Positions 50,680 through 60,760 are shown, numbered from the stretch's first letter. The stretch: 64,000 nucleotides of DNA from Synechococcus sp. PCC 7336 (GCF_000332275.1 NZ_CM001776.1:1349268-1413267); one strand, 5' to 3'. Made by a program: numbers and translations. Notes: generated from the sequence alone by a model not told the origin.

Positions 50680-52755
50680 ATGACCAACCGCCTCGCCGCT
50701 AGCCCCAGCCTCTATCTGCGCAAACACGCCGAAAACCCGATTGACTGGTGGGCCTGGACATCCGAAGCCCTCAGCGAGGCAAAGGAGAGCGATCGGCCCA
50801 TTTTTCTGTCGATTGGCTATTCCAGTTGCCATTGGTGCACCGTCATGGAAGGAGAAGCCTTCTCCGATAACGAGATTTCTGCCTACATGAACGCCAATTT
50901 CATCCCCATCAAGGTCGATCGCGAAGAGCGCCCCGATCTCGACAATATCTATATGCAAAGCCTGCAAGTGATGACCGGACAAGGGGGCTGGCCCCTAAAT
51001 GTATTCCTCGATCCCGAAACCCTCGTGCCCTTTTACGGCGGCACCTACTTCCCCGTAGAGCGTCGCTACGGTCGTCCCGCCTTTATCGAATTGCTGCGGG
51101 CGATTCGGACATTTTACGACGACAAAAAGGAGGATTTGGCCAAACAGCAAGAAAAGCTGATGGAAGTGCTGCAGGTGTCGGTGGAGGTAGAGCCCGGTAC
51201 GGGGGCGGGACAAACCTTGCTGCATCGAGCTTGGTCGGAGGTGGTGCCGATTGTGTCGCGGCAGTCGATGGGACAGCAGTTCCCCATGATGCCCTACGCC
51301 CAGTTGGCTTTGCGGGCAGCGCGGGCGGGGGATGTGCCAGTCGGCGATCGCGACGATGCCCTAACGCGAGCCGCCGAACGGGGGATGGATTTGGTCTTAG
51401 GGGGCATTTTTGATTGCGTAGGCGGCGGCTTCCATCGCTATACAGTAGACCCCACTTGGACCGTGCCCCATTTTGAAAAAATGCTCTACGATAACGGTCA
51501 GATTTTAGAATTCCTGGCCAATCTCTGGGCGATAGGGGTGCGAGATGCGGCGATCGCCCGCGCCATCAAACTCACCGTCGCTTGGTTGGAGCGGGAAATG
51601 ACTGCTCCAGAAGGCTACTTTTACGCCGCTCAAGACGCCGATAGCTTTGCCACTCCCGACGATCGCGAGCCAGAGGAGGGAGAGTTTTACGTTTGGCGTC
51701 AAGCCGATTTGGAAGCAGCCCTCACAGAGGAGGAATTTGCCGCGCTCGATCGCGCCTTTTTCATTTCAGAGCAGGGCAACTTCGGCGATCGCCCTGGCTA
51801 TATCGTGCTGCAACGCAGTTCTGGCGGGGAATTGGAGGACGCGGCAGAGCGGGCACTGACGGAGAAACTGTTTGCCATTCGCTACGGTGCCGATCCCGTC
51901 GCAGTGTTTCCCCCTGCCCGCGATAGTTCAGAAGCTAAGGGGAAGAACTGGCCCGGTCGCATTCCTGCGGTGACCGACACCAAGATGATTGTGGCTTGGA
52001 ATGGCTTGGCTATCTCGGGTTTGGCCCGAGCGGCGCAGGTGTTTGGCGATCGCCACTCTTTAGATCTCGCGATCGCAGCGGCAGAGTTTATTGGGCGATC
52101 GCAGCGGTTGGAGGACGGTCAATTTGCCCGTCTCAATTACGACGGCATGGCGGTGGAACCAGCCAAATCGGAAGATTTCGCTTGCTTTATCAAAGCCTTA
52201 CTGGATATTCATCAAGCCACATTGGCTTACGCCGATTTGGACTCTCAGCAGTGGTGCGATCGCGCCTTGGCATTACAACAAGAAATGGACGATCGTCTAT
52301 TAGATGCCGAGACGGGTGGATATTTTGTGGCGGGGGGCGATCGCTCGGCCGAACTGATCGTGCGAGAAAAGGACTATCACGACAATGCCACCCCCTCGGG
52401 GAATGGCTTGGCGAGCGGCAATCTCGTTCGTCTCTTCGGGCTCACGGGCGATGTCACCTGGCTCGATCGGGCCGAACGAGCCCTCAATGGCTGGAGTGCT
52501 GCGATGGAACGCTTCCCTCGCTCTTGTCCTACGCTGTTCGCTGCCCTCGACTCCTTCTACAACCTCGTCCAAGTCAAAGCTCAGCCCGAAGCCATCCCCG
52601 AGCTGCTGCAGCAATTTTGGCCCACGGCCGCCTTACAGGTGGATGAAACCATTCCGGGACTCGGCGTAACCTGCTTGGGCTTGGAATGTTTAGAACCCGC
52701 TACTTCCCTAGAGCAATTGAAGGCCCAAGTGCAAGCAGGTCAGTGCCGTGCTTGA
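50680..52755 (+). CDS. YyaL/SSP411-like thioredoxin-domain protein
   Basis: 691 aa. N-terminal DUF255 thioredoxin-like domain (FLSIGYSSCHWCTVMEGEAF, with CHWC in place of CxxC; then MNANFIPIKVDREERPDLD) and a C-terminal six-hairpin (alpha/alpha)6 barrel (GGGFHRYTVDPTWTVPHFEK; NGLAISGLARAAQVFGDRHS). The domain order matches the YyaL/spermatogenesis-associated protein 20 family, whose enzymatic role is unproven. It is full length. ATG 50680. Confidence 0.9.
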   Translation: MTNRLAASPSLYLRKHAENPIDWWAWTSEALSEAKESDRPIFLSIGYSSCHWCTVMEGEAFSDNEISAYMNANFIPIKVDREERPDLDNIYMQSLQVMTGQGGWPLNVFLDPETLVPFYGGTYFPVERRYGRPAFIELLRAIRTFYDDKKEDLAKQQEKLMEVLQVSVEVEPGTGAGQTLLHRAWSEVVPIVSRQSMGQQFPMMPYAQLALRAARAGDVPVGDRDDALTRAAERGMDLVLGGIFDCVGGGFHRYTVDPTWTVPHFEKMLYDNGQILEFLANLWAIGVRDAAIARAIKLTVAWLEREMTAPEGYFYAAQDADSFATPDDREPEEGEFYVWRQADLEAALTEEEFAALDRAFFISEQGNFGDRPGYIVLQRSSGGELEDAAERALTEKLFAIRYGADPVAVFPPARDSSEAKGKNWPGRIPAVTDTKMIVAWNGLAISGLARAAQVFGDRHSLDLAIAAAEFIGRSQRLEDGQFARLNYDGMAVEPAKSEDFACFIKALLDIHQATLAYADLDSQQWCDRALALQQEMDDRLLDAETGGYFVAGGDRSAELIVREKDYHDNATPSGNGLASGNLVRLFGLTGDVTWLDRAERALNGWSAAMERFPRSCPTLFAALDSFYNLVQVKAQPEAIPELLQQFWPTAALQVDETIPGLGVTCLGLECLEPATSLEQLKAQVQAGQCRA

Positions 52756-52782
52756 GCAGCGATCGTCAAGCCCGTTCCACCT

Positions 52783-52853
52783 ATTGCTCCCCTCTCCCAA
52801 AATTGGGAGAGGGGTTGGGGGTGAGGGCCAGTCCAGCATCAAATTCACGTTAT
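52783..52853 (+). mobile_element. Family-2 repeat element, partial copy
   Basis: Only the right half of the element (TGCTCCCCTCTCCCAA...GGTGAGGGCC...) with the end ATAACGTGAATTTGATG (reverse-complement sense). The left half is missing. It lies between the YyaL-like gene and the tRNA. Confidence 0.55.
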
Positions 52854-52864
52854 ATCGAGCACAA

Positions 52865-52946
52865 TGCGGACGGAGAGACTCGAACTCTCACAGATTGCTC
52901 CACTAGAGCCTAAATCTAGCGCGTCTACCAATTCCGCCACGTCCGC
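52865..52946 (-). tRNA. tRNA-Leu (anticodon TAG)
   Basis: 82 nt on the minus strand. The acceptor stem GCGGACG pairs with CGTCCGC, the discriminator is A and CCA is not encoded. D-arm GTGGCGGAATTGGTAGACGC is typical of leucine tRNAs, the anticodon stem-loop CTAGA-TTTAGGC-TCTAG presents TAG, and a variable arm and TTCGAGT T-loop follow. It decodes CUN codons. Confidence 0.95.
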
Positions 52947-53176
52947 AAGCGGCAATGCAACCAATACATTACCACAGCCCTCGCGCCAACCGCCCCCACC
53001 CATTGACGCGGTTAGCTCCGCCCCGCAGGCACAGGCCAAAACTCTTTCTGCAACGCATAGTCTTTTTCGGAAATCCCTACTTTGGCAGAGAGCGATCGCG
53101 GCGGGCGATCGGAACGGCAAGTCCGAGGAATCCGCTAACATAGATGTATAGCAACCTACATAATTTAGGGCAGCAG

Positions 53177-53494
53177 ATGAGTTTCTTCGATTCCGATATC
53201 GTGCAGCAAGAAGCCAAGGAGCTATTTCAAGATTTTCAGGCTTTGATGCAGCTGGGCTCCGACTACGGTAAGTTCGATCGCGCGGGGAAAACACTCTTTA
53301 TCGACAAGATGGAAGAGCTGATGGAGCGCCAAAAGATTTTTATGAAGCGGATGGAGCTTTCAGATGACTTCATGGCGCAAATGAGCGTCAAGCAACTGCA
53401 AAGCCAACTGGGAAATTTTGGCATATCCCCCACCCAGATGTTCGACCAAATGAATACAACCTTAGAGCGCATGAAGGCCGAAATCGATCCCTAA
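53177..53494 (+). CDS. DUF1825 small cyanobacterial protein
   Basis: 105 aa, helical and acidic: SFFDSDIVQQEAKELFQDFQ, KTLFIDKMEELMERQKIFMK, GISPTQMFDQMNTTLERMKA. It matches the DUF1825 family restricted to cyanobacteria and relatives; function unknown. ATG 53177 is taken over the frame beginning at 53144. The Fur-family gene begins 21 bp after its stop and may be cotranscribed. Confidence 0.8.
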   Translation: MSFFDSDIVQQEAKELFQDFQALMQLGSDYGKFDRAGKTLFIDKMEELMERQKIFMKRMELSDDFMAQMSVKQLQSQLGNFGISPTQMFDQMNTTLERMKAEIDP

Positions 53495-53515
53495 CCGCTA
53501 GCACTGGGAGCTGGA

Positions 53516-53908
53516 ATGTCCACAGCCCACCACACTCGCGGCCAACATGCGGTCTTGAAGATTCTGCAGCAGCGATCGCAACCCCTGTCCGCCCAAGAAA
53601 TCTTTCTGGAACTGCGGGAGAGCAATCGCCCGGTGGGCTTGGCTACCGTCTATCGAGCCATTAGCTCCCTTAAAGATGAAGGGATCTTGCAGCAGGTGGA
53701 TTTAGAAGACAGCCAAGCCTATTACCAGCTCGTTCCTCAAGACAGTCACAGCCGCCACCATCTGATTTGCACCCATTGCCGCAAGGTGGTTCCCCTTGCC
53801 AGTTGCCCGGTGGGGGCGTTAGAAACTCAATTATCCCAACAATACGACTTTGCGATCGAGCGTCACGTACTCGACTTTTACGGCACTTGCTCCGACTGCC
53901 GCAACTAA
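53516..53908 (+). CDS. Fur-family regulator, probably Zur
   Basis: 130 aa. Winged-helix domain (QHAVLKILQQRSQPLSAQEI, VGLATVYRAISSLKDEGILQ) and dimerisation domain with His/Cys metal ligands: SRHHLICTHCRKVV and DFYGTCSDC, the two CxxC pairs of the structural zinc site. The CPVGALE-type segment after the first CxxC (SCPVGALETQL) resembles cyanobacterial Zur rather than Fur or PerR, but this is by eye. It would control zinc uptake. ATG 53516. Confidence 0.85.
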   Translation: MSTAHHTRGQHAVLKILQQRSQPLSAQEIFLELRESNRPVGLATVYRAISSLKDEGILQQVDLEDSQAYYQLVPQDSHSRHHLICTHCRKVVPLASCPVGALETQLSQQYDFAIERHVLDFYGTCSDCRN

Positions 53909-53920
53909 TGGCCGCAGCCA

Positions 53921-55186
53921 TTAGAAGAACTGGAATGTCACCACCTGCATGCAGCCCACTAAAAAGCCCAATACTCCTCCCAAGTTGACGATCGCCTGCA
54001 ATTCTTTGCGCACAATCGCTTGAATAGCTGCTTCTAAATTTTGAGGAGAGGTGGCGTTGACCCGCTCGACGATGACGCGATCGAGGTTGAGGATGGGAAT
54101 GACTTGGATCATGAGCGATTCTAAATCGCGATCGAGATAGCGCTTGAGAATGGCAGCCAGATCTCGACTAATTTGAGGCAGTGCCTCTTGCAGCACAGCA
54201 GATTTTTGCAGGCGGCCCAAGACTAAATTGGCGACATTGGTCCAACTAATAGAAGCACTCAAATCTTGTAGCAGAGTTGTGCCGCGCGCGCGCAACAGCG
54301 TTCGCACGCTCTCTCGCACGACCTGACGCAGTTGCCGCACCGTATGGATGGGCAAGTTTTGCAGAGATAGATTTTGCACCACTTCCGCGATACGACGATT
54401 GGCCCCAACAGCTTGTAACAGTTCCGCCAAGATTTCATTGGCGGCAGCGGGCTCGTCAATGCAGTAGGCGCGCAAGCGGATGAGGGCATTTTTGAGGCCG
54501 AAGAGGTTGGCAACCACCCAATAGGACCCGGTGGCCCGTTCGCGAAATTCTTCGTCTAAAGCATCAATATTGCGATCGGTGAGAAAATCAACCAACCCCT
54601 GACGCAGCACGTCAGGGGGGACTACCTGCTCTAAGATCCAGGTGGAAAATTGTTGGGCTTGGGGAGAGGAGAGGCGCAGATCTAGCAGGATACGATCGAA
54701 AATTTGATTGAGTTGCGCTTCTAAAAAATCTTCCTGTCGGGCGAGGGCTCGAATTAAGCGGGGCAGGGACTCGCCAAATAAATCGGCCAGAATGTTCCCC
54801 AAGACGAGGGCTGTTTGCTCTTGCTGTTGGGGATTTTGCAGGCGATCGACCGCTAACTCCAGCAACCATTGAATGGCTGCGCTCACCCGTTGGGGTGCTA
54901 GCAGGCGGAGCGCGACTTTATGCAGTTCTTCAGGCGTTAAGAGAGAGCCCAAAATGGCATCGGAGATTTTTTGGGCCAAACGCCCTTGATTCTGAGGAAT
55001 TAAACCGGGGGTAAAAGGTAGCTTGACCCCACCCACATAGTAGGGGCGATAGGGTCGAAACAGCATCTTGATGGCGATATCGTTGGTGCAATACCCAATC
55101 GCCAAGCCCGCTAGGGGAGGTACGAAGTAAACCCAAAGATTCAAGCCAGACTGACTCCGCAAACAACACGAGCGATCCGATCGCAC
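53921..55186 (-). CDS. DUF445 membrane protein
   Basis: 421 aa. Starts with a membrane segment (LWVYFVPPLAGLAIGYCTND) and the signature IAIKMLFRPYRPYYVGGVKL, PFTPGLIPQNQGRLAQKISD of DUF445, and ends with a second hydrophobic helix (IVNLGGVLGFLVGCMQVVTF). The middle is a long helical domain. Function unknown; the family is widespread. GTG 55186 or an internal TTG is the likely start; the first 14 residues are not family-like. Confidence 0.82.
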   Translation of the reverse strand: MRSDRSCCLRSQSGLNLWVYFVPPLAGLAIGYCTNDIAIKMLFRPYRPYYVGGVKLPFTPGLIPQNQGRLAQKISDAILGSLLTPEELHKVALRLLAPQRVSAAIQWLLELAVDRLQNPQQQEQTALVLGNILADLFGESLPRLIRALARQEDFLEAQLNQIFDRILLDLRLSSPQAQQFSTWILEQVVPPDVLRQGLVDFLTDRNIDALDEEFRERATGSYWVVANLFGLKNALIRLRAYCIDEPAAANEILAELLQAVGANRRIAEVVQNLSLQNLPIHTVRQLRQVVRESVRTLLRARGTTLLQDLSASISWTNVANLVLGRLQKSAVLQEALPQISRDLAAILKRYLDRDLESLMIQVIPILNLDRVIVERVNATSPQNLEAAIQAIVRKELQAIVNLGGVLGFLVGCMQVVTFQFF

Positions 55187-55285
55187 AATACCCTTTCGCC
55201 ATCACGAGAGGGCAGCCCTCCCGATCGCGAGACAGACTGCGAGGGTTTGTGGGCGCGATCGCGCTTTGCCTCAATCTACCTAAGC

Positions 55286-55690
55286 CTAATCGGGATTGTT
55301 CTCTGAGGGCTTGCTCCGCACCTGCGAGGCTTCGCTTCCCGATATTTCCTCCTCGCCAGCATCGAAAGGAGGCTCTAGATGTGGAGACTCTAGATGTGGA
55401 GACTCTAGGTGTTCTGACTCGGGGCAGTCTTCGGTGGTGGGTAACTCGCTCAAGCCACTGCTTTTGGGGATCGAGGACAACCGCTGGGCCACAGCCCCAA
55501 TGCTGTCGAGGCGAATCATTTCTTCCCAAGCACAGATCTCGTCTTCATCTTCAGTCTCGTATCGAATCAGAACGAGATCCCCCTCAACATCTAGAATGCG
55601 AGCGCGCTCTAGCCAACGACCTTGATCTCGCAGATAAATCCAGACATCTTTCCCTTCACGAGACAGTTGGTAGATCTTGCGGTTGAGCAT
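55286..55690 (-). CDS. DUF6679-like small cyanobacterial protein
   Basis: 134 aa. The conserved N-terminal 65 residues (MLNRKIYQLSREGKDVWIYL, RARILDVEGDLVLIRYETED) match a cyanobacterial family I associate with DUF6679. The acidic tail includes a threefold 15-bp tandem repeat (55371-55412) encoding SPHLE units and is probably disordered. Function unknown. GAGGAGGAG precedes the tandem ATGs; 55690 is selected. Confidence 0.7.
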   Translation of the reverse strand: MLNRKIYQLSREGKDVWIYLRDQGRWLERARILDVEGDLVLIRYETEDEDEICAWEEMIRLDSIGAVAQRLSSIPKSSGLSELPTTEDCPESEHLESPHLESPHLEPPFDAGEEEISGSEASQVRSKPSENNPD

Positions 55691-55820
55691 CATCTCCTCC
55701 TCGGGCAATCGTGTCAATGGGATAGCGAGCTTGTCTGGGAACGGTTACCTTTGCCTCAGTGAACGATTTGTCCCACCATCTTAACGGCTACTGGTCCCGA
55801 AAAGTCTGAAGCTAAACCAA

Positions 55821-56738
55821 TTAATAGTCATCAAACTCATCGTCTTCGCTATCGTAACCTTCCACATCAATTGCGGAGATCGGCCGAGTTGGACCCGAGG
55901 CGGGTTCTTCAATGTCGTCAGGCATGCGCGGCGGCTGACGGCGAGAGGTCGTCGGGCGAGAACTGCGGCGAGGGGGGCTAGGGGGCTCATCGGTAAAGTC
56001 GTCGTCCGCAAAGTCGCCGTTGGAGAAGCGCTCTTCTGGGTATTCAGTATCGTAATCGTCTCGTTCGTCAAAATCGGAGGGACGGGGTTGGGTCGTGCGA
56101 GCGGGGCGGCGGCGGCGAGTTTCGGGATAGTCTTCGCGATCGCGGCGGCTGGGATAGTCGCTGCGATCGCCGCGATCGAACTCATCGGGAGCGTCAAAAT
56201 CGCTGTCGCGAGCTGGAGGCCGAGTGGGGCGGGGACGACGGGTGGAGCGGCGGCTATCGGCGGTACTGGATAAACGGGGGCGAGAACCGTTGGCGGAACG
56301 CAAGGGGCGGCGGCGAGGGCGATCGCTTTCTTCCGCATCTCGCATGCGCGATCGGCCCGAGCGAGAGGACATCCGCCGAGAATCGTAGTCTTCGGGACGG
56401 TAGGTTTTCGTAAAGCCCTTGGGACCGCGACGAACGGATCCTCCCAGCCCGCCTGCGGCCTGACGGGCTTTTTCTGTTAGTTGCAGGCGCAAGCGAAAGG
56501 TTTCGACGGCAAAGAAAACACTGATACTCACCAACATGAGTTGAGCAAAGGCAAGCAGCGGGATGAGGCGATAGCCCTCCCACATCAGGGTGACCGCGTA
56601 GACCATACCAATAATGGCAACGATGACGTCATATTCCCGAGAGGCCAGTGGCCTGAGAAAGCGCAGGGTATAGTAGCCGACGCTAGCGAACAAGACAATG
56701 ACTCCCAATTGAAAGACTGGATTGCTGGGATCGAACAT
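55821..56738 (-). CDS. Ycf66-family protein
   Basis: 305 aa. The N-terminal 90 residues contain three hydrophobic segments (FQLGVIVLFASVGYYTLRFL, IVAIIGMVYAVTLMWEGYRL, LLAFAQLMLVSISVFFAVET), the Ycf66 core seen in cyanobacteria and some plastids. The remaining 210 residues are Arg/Ser/Asp-rich and low in complexity, probably disordered. Function unknown; a thylakoid or photosystem link is inferred only from the plastid relatives. ATG 56738. Confidence 0.82.
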   Translation of the reverse strand: MFDPSNPVFQLGVIVLFASVGYYTLRFLRPLASREYDVIVAIIGMVYAVTLMWEGYRLIPLLAFAQLMLVSISVFFAVETFRLRLQLTEKARQAAGGLGGSVRRGPKGFTKTYRPEDYDSRRMSSRSGRSRMRDAEESDRPRRRPLRSANGSRPRLSSTADSRRSTRRPRPTRPPARDSDFDAPDEFDRGDRSDYPSRRDREDYPETRRRRPARTTQPRPSDFDERDDYDTEYPEERFSNGDFADDDFTDEPPSPPRRSSRPTTSRRQPPRMPDDIEEPASGPTRPISAIDVEGYDSEDDEFDDY

Positions 56739-57084
56739 TCGCGGTCTCCTCGACAGGAATCAAACGGTTAGTGGGGCAGGGGGCACACTGTTGGGTGCAG
56801 GCTAGAGCGGCTTTAAGCTAACGATTTCGATAAACTGACCATTTCGATGGCAAGCTATCGAACCGCGATCGCAATCGGCAGTCGCACTAGCGAGTGTCTT
56901 ACCTCTATTCTCCCCTAGCCGAGCACAGAACTTGTGTTTATCTTAAACAATGCCAGTCGAGATAAGCGCGGGGCTTAGGTTGCGCTCGCAGTTTGCGAGG
57001 AATGAGTCCCTGCAAGTTTTTTACTTCCCTCTTCTGCTTTACTGTCGTTGCTGGATCGGAAAATATCCTCATCGATTCGGATAA
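56739..57084. other. Intergenic gap between Ycf66 and ispG
   Basis: 346 bp, both flanking genes on the minus strand, so the Ycf66 promoter is here and the ispG transcript ends here. AT-rich sequence lies around 56925-57050. No hairpin terminator or small gene was found. Confidence 0.3.
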
Positions 57085-58323
57085 CTATGCCTGACTTGCG
57101 GACGGTTCCACCCAGCGACCGTCCGCTTTAATCAGTTCGATCAGCTCTTCTACCCCCCGATCTTCAGGGACGCGCTTGACTTCTTCGCGACCGCGATAGA
57201 GAGCGATGCTGCCGGGGGTTTTGCCGACGTAACCGTAATCTGCATCGGCCATTTCGCCGGGACCGTTGACGATGCAGCCCATGACAGCGATGTCGAGACC
57301 GGTCAGGTGTTGGGTGGCTTCGCGCACCTCGTGCAGAACGGTTTCTAAATTAAATAAGGTGCGACCGCAGGAGGGGCAAGCGACATATTCCACCATCGTC
57401 TTGCGCAAGCCCAGCGCCTGCAGAATGCTATAGCAGACGGGGATCTCTTTCTCGGGGGCTTCTGTCAGGGAGACGCGAATGGTATCGCCAATGCCTTCAG
57501 CCAGCAGGGTACCGATGCCTGCGGTGGATTTGATGCGACCGTATTCGCCATCGCCCGCTTCAGTGACGCCGAGGTGGAAGGGAAAGTTGTAGCCCAAGGC
57601 GTCGAGACGTTTGGCGGCAAGTCGGTAGGCCGCCAGCATGACGGGGACGCGGGAGGCCTTGAAGGAGAGGGTGAGGTTGTGGAAGTCCAGCTCCTGACAG
57701 ATTTCGATGAATTCGAGGGCGGACTCTACCATCCCTTCGGGGGTGTCGCCGTAGGTGAACAGCATCCGTTCGGCCAGGGACCCGTGGTTGACGCCGATGC
57801 GCATGGATTTGTTTTGTTCCCGCAAAGAAATCACGAGGGGTTCGAGGGTGGCGCGAATTTTATCCCGCACGCGATCGAATTCTGCTTGGCTGTATTCTCC
57901 ATCTGAAGTCTTGGCCTGCTCGAATACGTAGAGGCCGGGATTGATGCGGACGTTATCGACGTGCTTGGCCACTTCGAGGGCGATTTTCATGCCGTTGTGG
58001 TGAACGTCGGCCACAAGGGGGACGGGTTGATAGGTGGCGTACAGTTGTTGGCGAATCTGCTCGACTGCTTTGGCGTGACCGAGGCTGGGAACCGTGACGC
58101 GCACCACTTCGCAGCCCAGTTCGTGCAGGCGACGAATCGCGGCGACTGCGCCATTGATATCTTTGGTATCTTCGTTAATCATCGACTGCACGACTACGGG
58201 GTAGCCGCCGCCGAGCATAACGTTACCGATGGGAACCGCACGGGTTTGGCGGCGGGGGTAAGTCAGTTCGAGGTTAGCTTGGGAGGGGTTGAGGCAGGTT
58301 TTAGGGGGTTCGAGTGTTTGCAT
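57085..58323 (-). CDS. ispG: (E)-4-hydroxy-3-methylbut-2-enyl-diphosphate synthase
   Basis: 412-aa [4Fe-4S] enzyme (GcpE) of the MEP isoprenoid pathway, which converts MEcPP to HMBPP. The TIM-barrel half begins [20 protein letters not shown], with [14 protein letters not shown] and [20 protein letters not shown] later. Cluster Cys residues are in [14 protein letters not shown] and [20 protein letters not shown]. The frame is open upstream to 58563, but ATG 58323 (MQTLEPPKT) begins at the family N-terminus. The extended frame would overlap lipA. Confidence 0.95.
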   Translation of the reverse strand: MQTLEPPKTCLNPSQANLELTYPRRQTRAVPIGNVMLGGGYPVVVQSMINEDTKDINGAVAAIRRLHELGCEVVRVTVPSLGHAKAVEQIRQQLYATYQPVPLVADVHHNGMKIALEVAKHVDNVRINPGLYVFEQAKTSDGEYSQAEFDRVRDKIRATLEPLVISLREQNKSMRIGVNHGSLAERMLFTYGDTPEGMVESALEFIEICQELDFHNLTLSFKASRVPVMLAAYRLAAKRLDALGYNFPFHLGVTEAGDGEYGRIKSTAGIGTLLAEGIGDTIRVSLTEAPEKEIPVCYSILQALGLRKTMVEYVACPSCGRTLFNLETVLHEVREATQHLTGLDIAVMGCIVNGPGEMADADYGYVGKTPGSIALYRGREEVKRVPEDRGVEELIELIKADGRWVEPSASQA

Positions 58324-58465
58324 GCCCTGGGTTCGCTCGCTCTGCTCGGTTGATGGGATTGGATTTCCCCTTTTGATTGTAAGTGCAGTGGCGATCGCGG
58401 GTGAGTGGTGGAGATGACATGGGTCTGGCCCAGACTGGAGATCGATCGCAATCCTTCCTGTTGGA

Positions 58466-59338
58466 CTAAACCATTTCGGCTGCATGGTAGGAACTGCGCA
58501 CGAGGGGGCCGGAGCGAACGTGCTTGAAACCCAGTTCGCGGGCGATCGCCCCCATTTCGTCAAACTCTGCCGGCGTCCAATATTTCGCCACGAGACGGTG
58601 CTCTAGCGATGGCTGCAGGTATTGGCCTAGCGTGAGGCGATCGCATCCAATGGCGAGCAGATCCTGCATTGCCTCTATCACTTCTGCTTTGGTCTCGCCA
58701 TGCCCTAGCATTAACCCCGACTTTGTGGTCGTGGTGGGGGCAAACTCTTTGACAGCGCGGAGCACTGCTAAGGAGCGATCGTACTTTGCGCCGCGACGCA
58801 CGGGACCGGAGAGACGGCGCACCGTTTCGATGTTGTGGTTGTAGCAAATGGGATTGGCATCTACCACCGTTTTGATGCAAGCGCGATCGCCTCGAAAATC
58901 GGGGGTGAGGACTTCAATCAGGGTGGCTGGATTGCGTCGGCGAATTGCCTCCATCACCTGCACGAACCAGCCAGCCCCTTGGTCAGTCAAGTCGTCTCGG
59001 GCGACTGAGGTCAGTACGACATACTTAAGCCCCAGAATCTCAACCGACTCCGCCACTTTTTGGGGCTCGTCTGGGTCCAACGCATCGGGACGCCCCTTAC
59101 TCACCTGACAGAACGAGCAAGCCCGCGTGCAGACCGGCCCCATGAGCAGGAAGGTGGCCGTTTGTTGGGCGTAACATTCGCCGCGATTGGGGCAGCGACC
59201 CTCTTCGCAAATGGTGTGAATGCCTCGCTGCTTAATGGTTTGCTGCACTTTAGCGATTTCGCTGGCCTTGCCAATCGGACGCTTGACCCAACGGGGCAGA
59301 GGCAGTAAGTCGGCAGGATTGGCTTTGGTTCGGGACAT
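58466..59338 (-). CDS. lipA: Lipoyl synthase
   Basis: 290-aa radical-SAM enzyme that inserts two sulfurs into the octanoyl chain of lipoyl domains. The auxiliary cluster motif [12 protein letters not shown] and the radical-SAM CTRACSFC are both intact. The C-terminal RSSYHA is the Ser ligand region of the auxiliary cluster. Full length. The ispG gene lies 142 bp downstream on the same strand. ATG 59338. Confidence 0.95.
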   Translation of the reverse strand: MSRTKANPADLLPLPRWVKRPIGKASEIAKVQQTIKQRGIHTICEEGRCPNRGECYAQQTATFLLMGPVCTRACSFCQVSKGRPDALDPDEPQKVAESVEILGLKYVVLTSVARDDLTDQGAGWFVQVMEAIRRRNPATLIEVLTPDFRGDRACIKTVVDANPICYNHNIETVRRLSGPVRRGAKYDRSLAVLRAVKEFAPTTTTKSGLMLGHGETKAEVIEAMQDLLAIGCDRLTLGQYLQPSLEHRLVAKYWTPAEFDEMGAIARELGFKHVRSGPLVRSSYHAAEMV

Positions 59339-59466
59339 GGCGAAATGGTGGCAAGCAAACTCACTCCATTATGGGCATATCGGGCAATCCTTGCAGGTTA
59401 CCAGGGCGCTTCACTAGCGTGTCATTACTGCTTACACTAAGAAAAGTAACGTAACTTGCGATCGCC

Positions 59467-59643
59467 ATGAGCCAGCTAGAGTGGACCCCAGACGCCGAAG
59501 CCAGGATGAAAGAGGTTCCTTTTTTTGTGCGGCGGGCTGCCCGCAAGAAGATTGAGAAATTTGCCGTTGAAGAAGGTGTCTCCACGATTGATGGCGAGTT
59601 TTGCGATCGCGCCCGAGCGAAATTTAACGCCAATCGGCGCTAG
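59467..59643 (+). CDS. PCP_red-domain small protein
   Basis: 58 aa, too short for most ORF filters. MSQLEWTPDAEARMKEVPFF, VRRAARKKIEKFAVEEG, then TIDGEFCDRARAKF matches the PCP_red domain found as a tail of light-independent protochlorophyllide reductase BchB/ChlB and as a stand-alone protein in cyanobacteria. It may help in chlorophyll synthesis; this is inferred from the family. ATG 59467; no clear ribosome site. Divergent from lipA, and 71 bp before the aldo/keto reductase. Confidence 0.75.
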   Translation: MSQLEWTPDAEARMKEVPFFVRRAARKKIEKFAVEEGVSTIDGEFCDRARAKFNANRR

Positions 59644-59714
59644 CGACCTCAGTCTGTTGGCAGCAGCGTCGTCAAGATTGCTTCGGGTGATGTCAATAGG
59701 CATGGAGTAGAGCA

Positions 59715-60695
59715 ATGGAAAAACGAACCCTCGGTCGCTCGGAGGTCCAGATTGCCCCCATCCTCATGGGGACTTGGCAGGCTGGCAAAAACCTATGGGT
59801 GGGCATTGAAGACGAGCAGACAACCCAGGCCATTCGAGCGGCGGTGGAAGCTGGGATGACCACAATCGACACCGCCGAGATCTACGGTGAGGGATATTCC
59901 GAACGCATCATCGCCACTGCTCTTGCCGGATTGCCTCGCGATCGCGTCGAACTGGCCTCTAAGGTATTTTCCACTCATCTCAAGTACGGGCAAGTGATTG
60001 CCGCTTGCGAAGGGTCGCTCAAAAACCTCGAGACAGATTACCTAGATCTCTACCAGATTCACTGGCCAGCCGGATTCATGGGCAGCGAGGTGGTGCCGAT
60101 CGCAGAAACTATGCGGGCGCTCAATGACTTGAAGGAGCAAGGCAAGATTCGGGCGATCGGCGTCTCCAACTTTTCTCGCCGCCAGCTCGAAGAAGCCGCC
60201 CAATACGGACGCATCGACAGCCTGCAACCTCCCTATTCCCTCTTCTGGCGCAAGATTGAGCGAGATCTTACCCCCTATTGCATCGAACACAATATCGCAA
60301 TTTTGGCCTACTCCCCGATGGCACAAGGTCTGCTGACGGGCAAGTTCGGTCTCGGTCACCAGTTCGAGCAGGGGGATAATCGAGCAGGCAATCAGTTGTT
60401 CCAAGGGGAAACCTACGAACGGGCTTTGCAGGCAATAGAGCAATTGCGCCCGATCTCCGATCGACACCACTGCACCCTCGCCCAGTTGGCCCTCGCCTGG
60501 GCGATCGCCCAACCCCAAACCTGTGCGATCGCCGGAGCCAGAAATGCCCAGCAGTCTTTAGAAAACGCTAAAGCTGTCGATGTGAAATTAAGCGAGGCCG
60601 ATTTGCAAGCGATCGATCGCATTGGGCGCTTGGTGACCGATCGCCTGGACGATCGGCCTGCCATGTGGGAATTTGCGAACGATGCCCCGGTTTGA
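59715..60695 (+). CDS. Aldo/keto reductase
   Basis: 326-aa NADPH-dependent TIM-barrel oxidoreductase. The catalytic tetrad is complete: D52, Y57 (IDTAEIYGEG), K83 (ELASKVF) and H116 (YQIHWPAG). Other blocks: VSNFSRRQLEEAAQ and YSPMAQGLLTGKF. Substrate unknown; cyanobacterial members reduce various small aldehydes. The sequence is full length. ATG 59715. The neighbouring thiD gene starts 65 bp later. Confidence 0.9.
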   Translation: MEKRTLGRSEVQIAPILMGTWQAGKNLWVGIEDEQTTQAIRAAVEAGMTTIDTAEIYGEGYSERIIATALAGLPRDRVELASKVFSTHLKYGQVIAACEGSLKNLETDYLDLYQIHWPAGFMGSEVVPIAETMRALNDLKEQGKIRAIGVSNFSRRQLEEAAQYGRIDSLQPPYSLFWRKIERDLTPYCIEHNIAILAYSPMAQGLLTGKFGLGHQFEQGDNRAGNQLFQGETYERALQAIEQLRPISDRHHCTLAQLALAWAIAQPQTCAIAGARNAQQSLENAKAVDVKLSEADLQAIDRIGRLVTDRLDDRPAMWEFANDAPV

Positions 60696-60760
60696 ACTAG
60701 CTCCAGACATTAAGGATTGCGGAGATTGTCAGAGCAAAACGTCGCGCTTCGCACTCAGAT

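Noticed and set aside
57085-58563. ispG extended N-terminus to 58563
   Set aside because: The additional 80 residues are not family-like and overlap lipA; ATG 58323 starts at the family N-terminus.
60696-60760. TPP riboswitch upstream of thiD
   Set aside because: The 65-bp gap is too short for and lacks the conserved CUGAGA/ACCUG core of the THI element.
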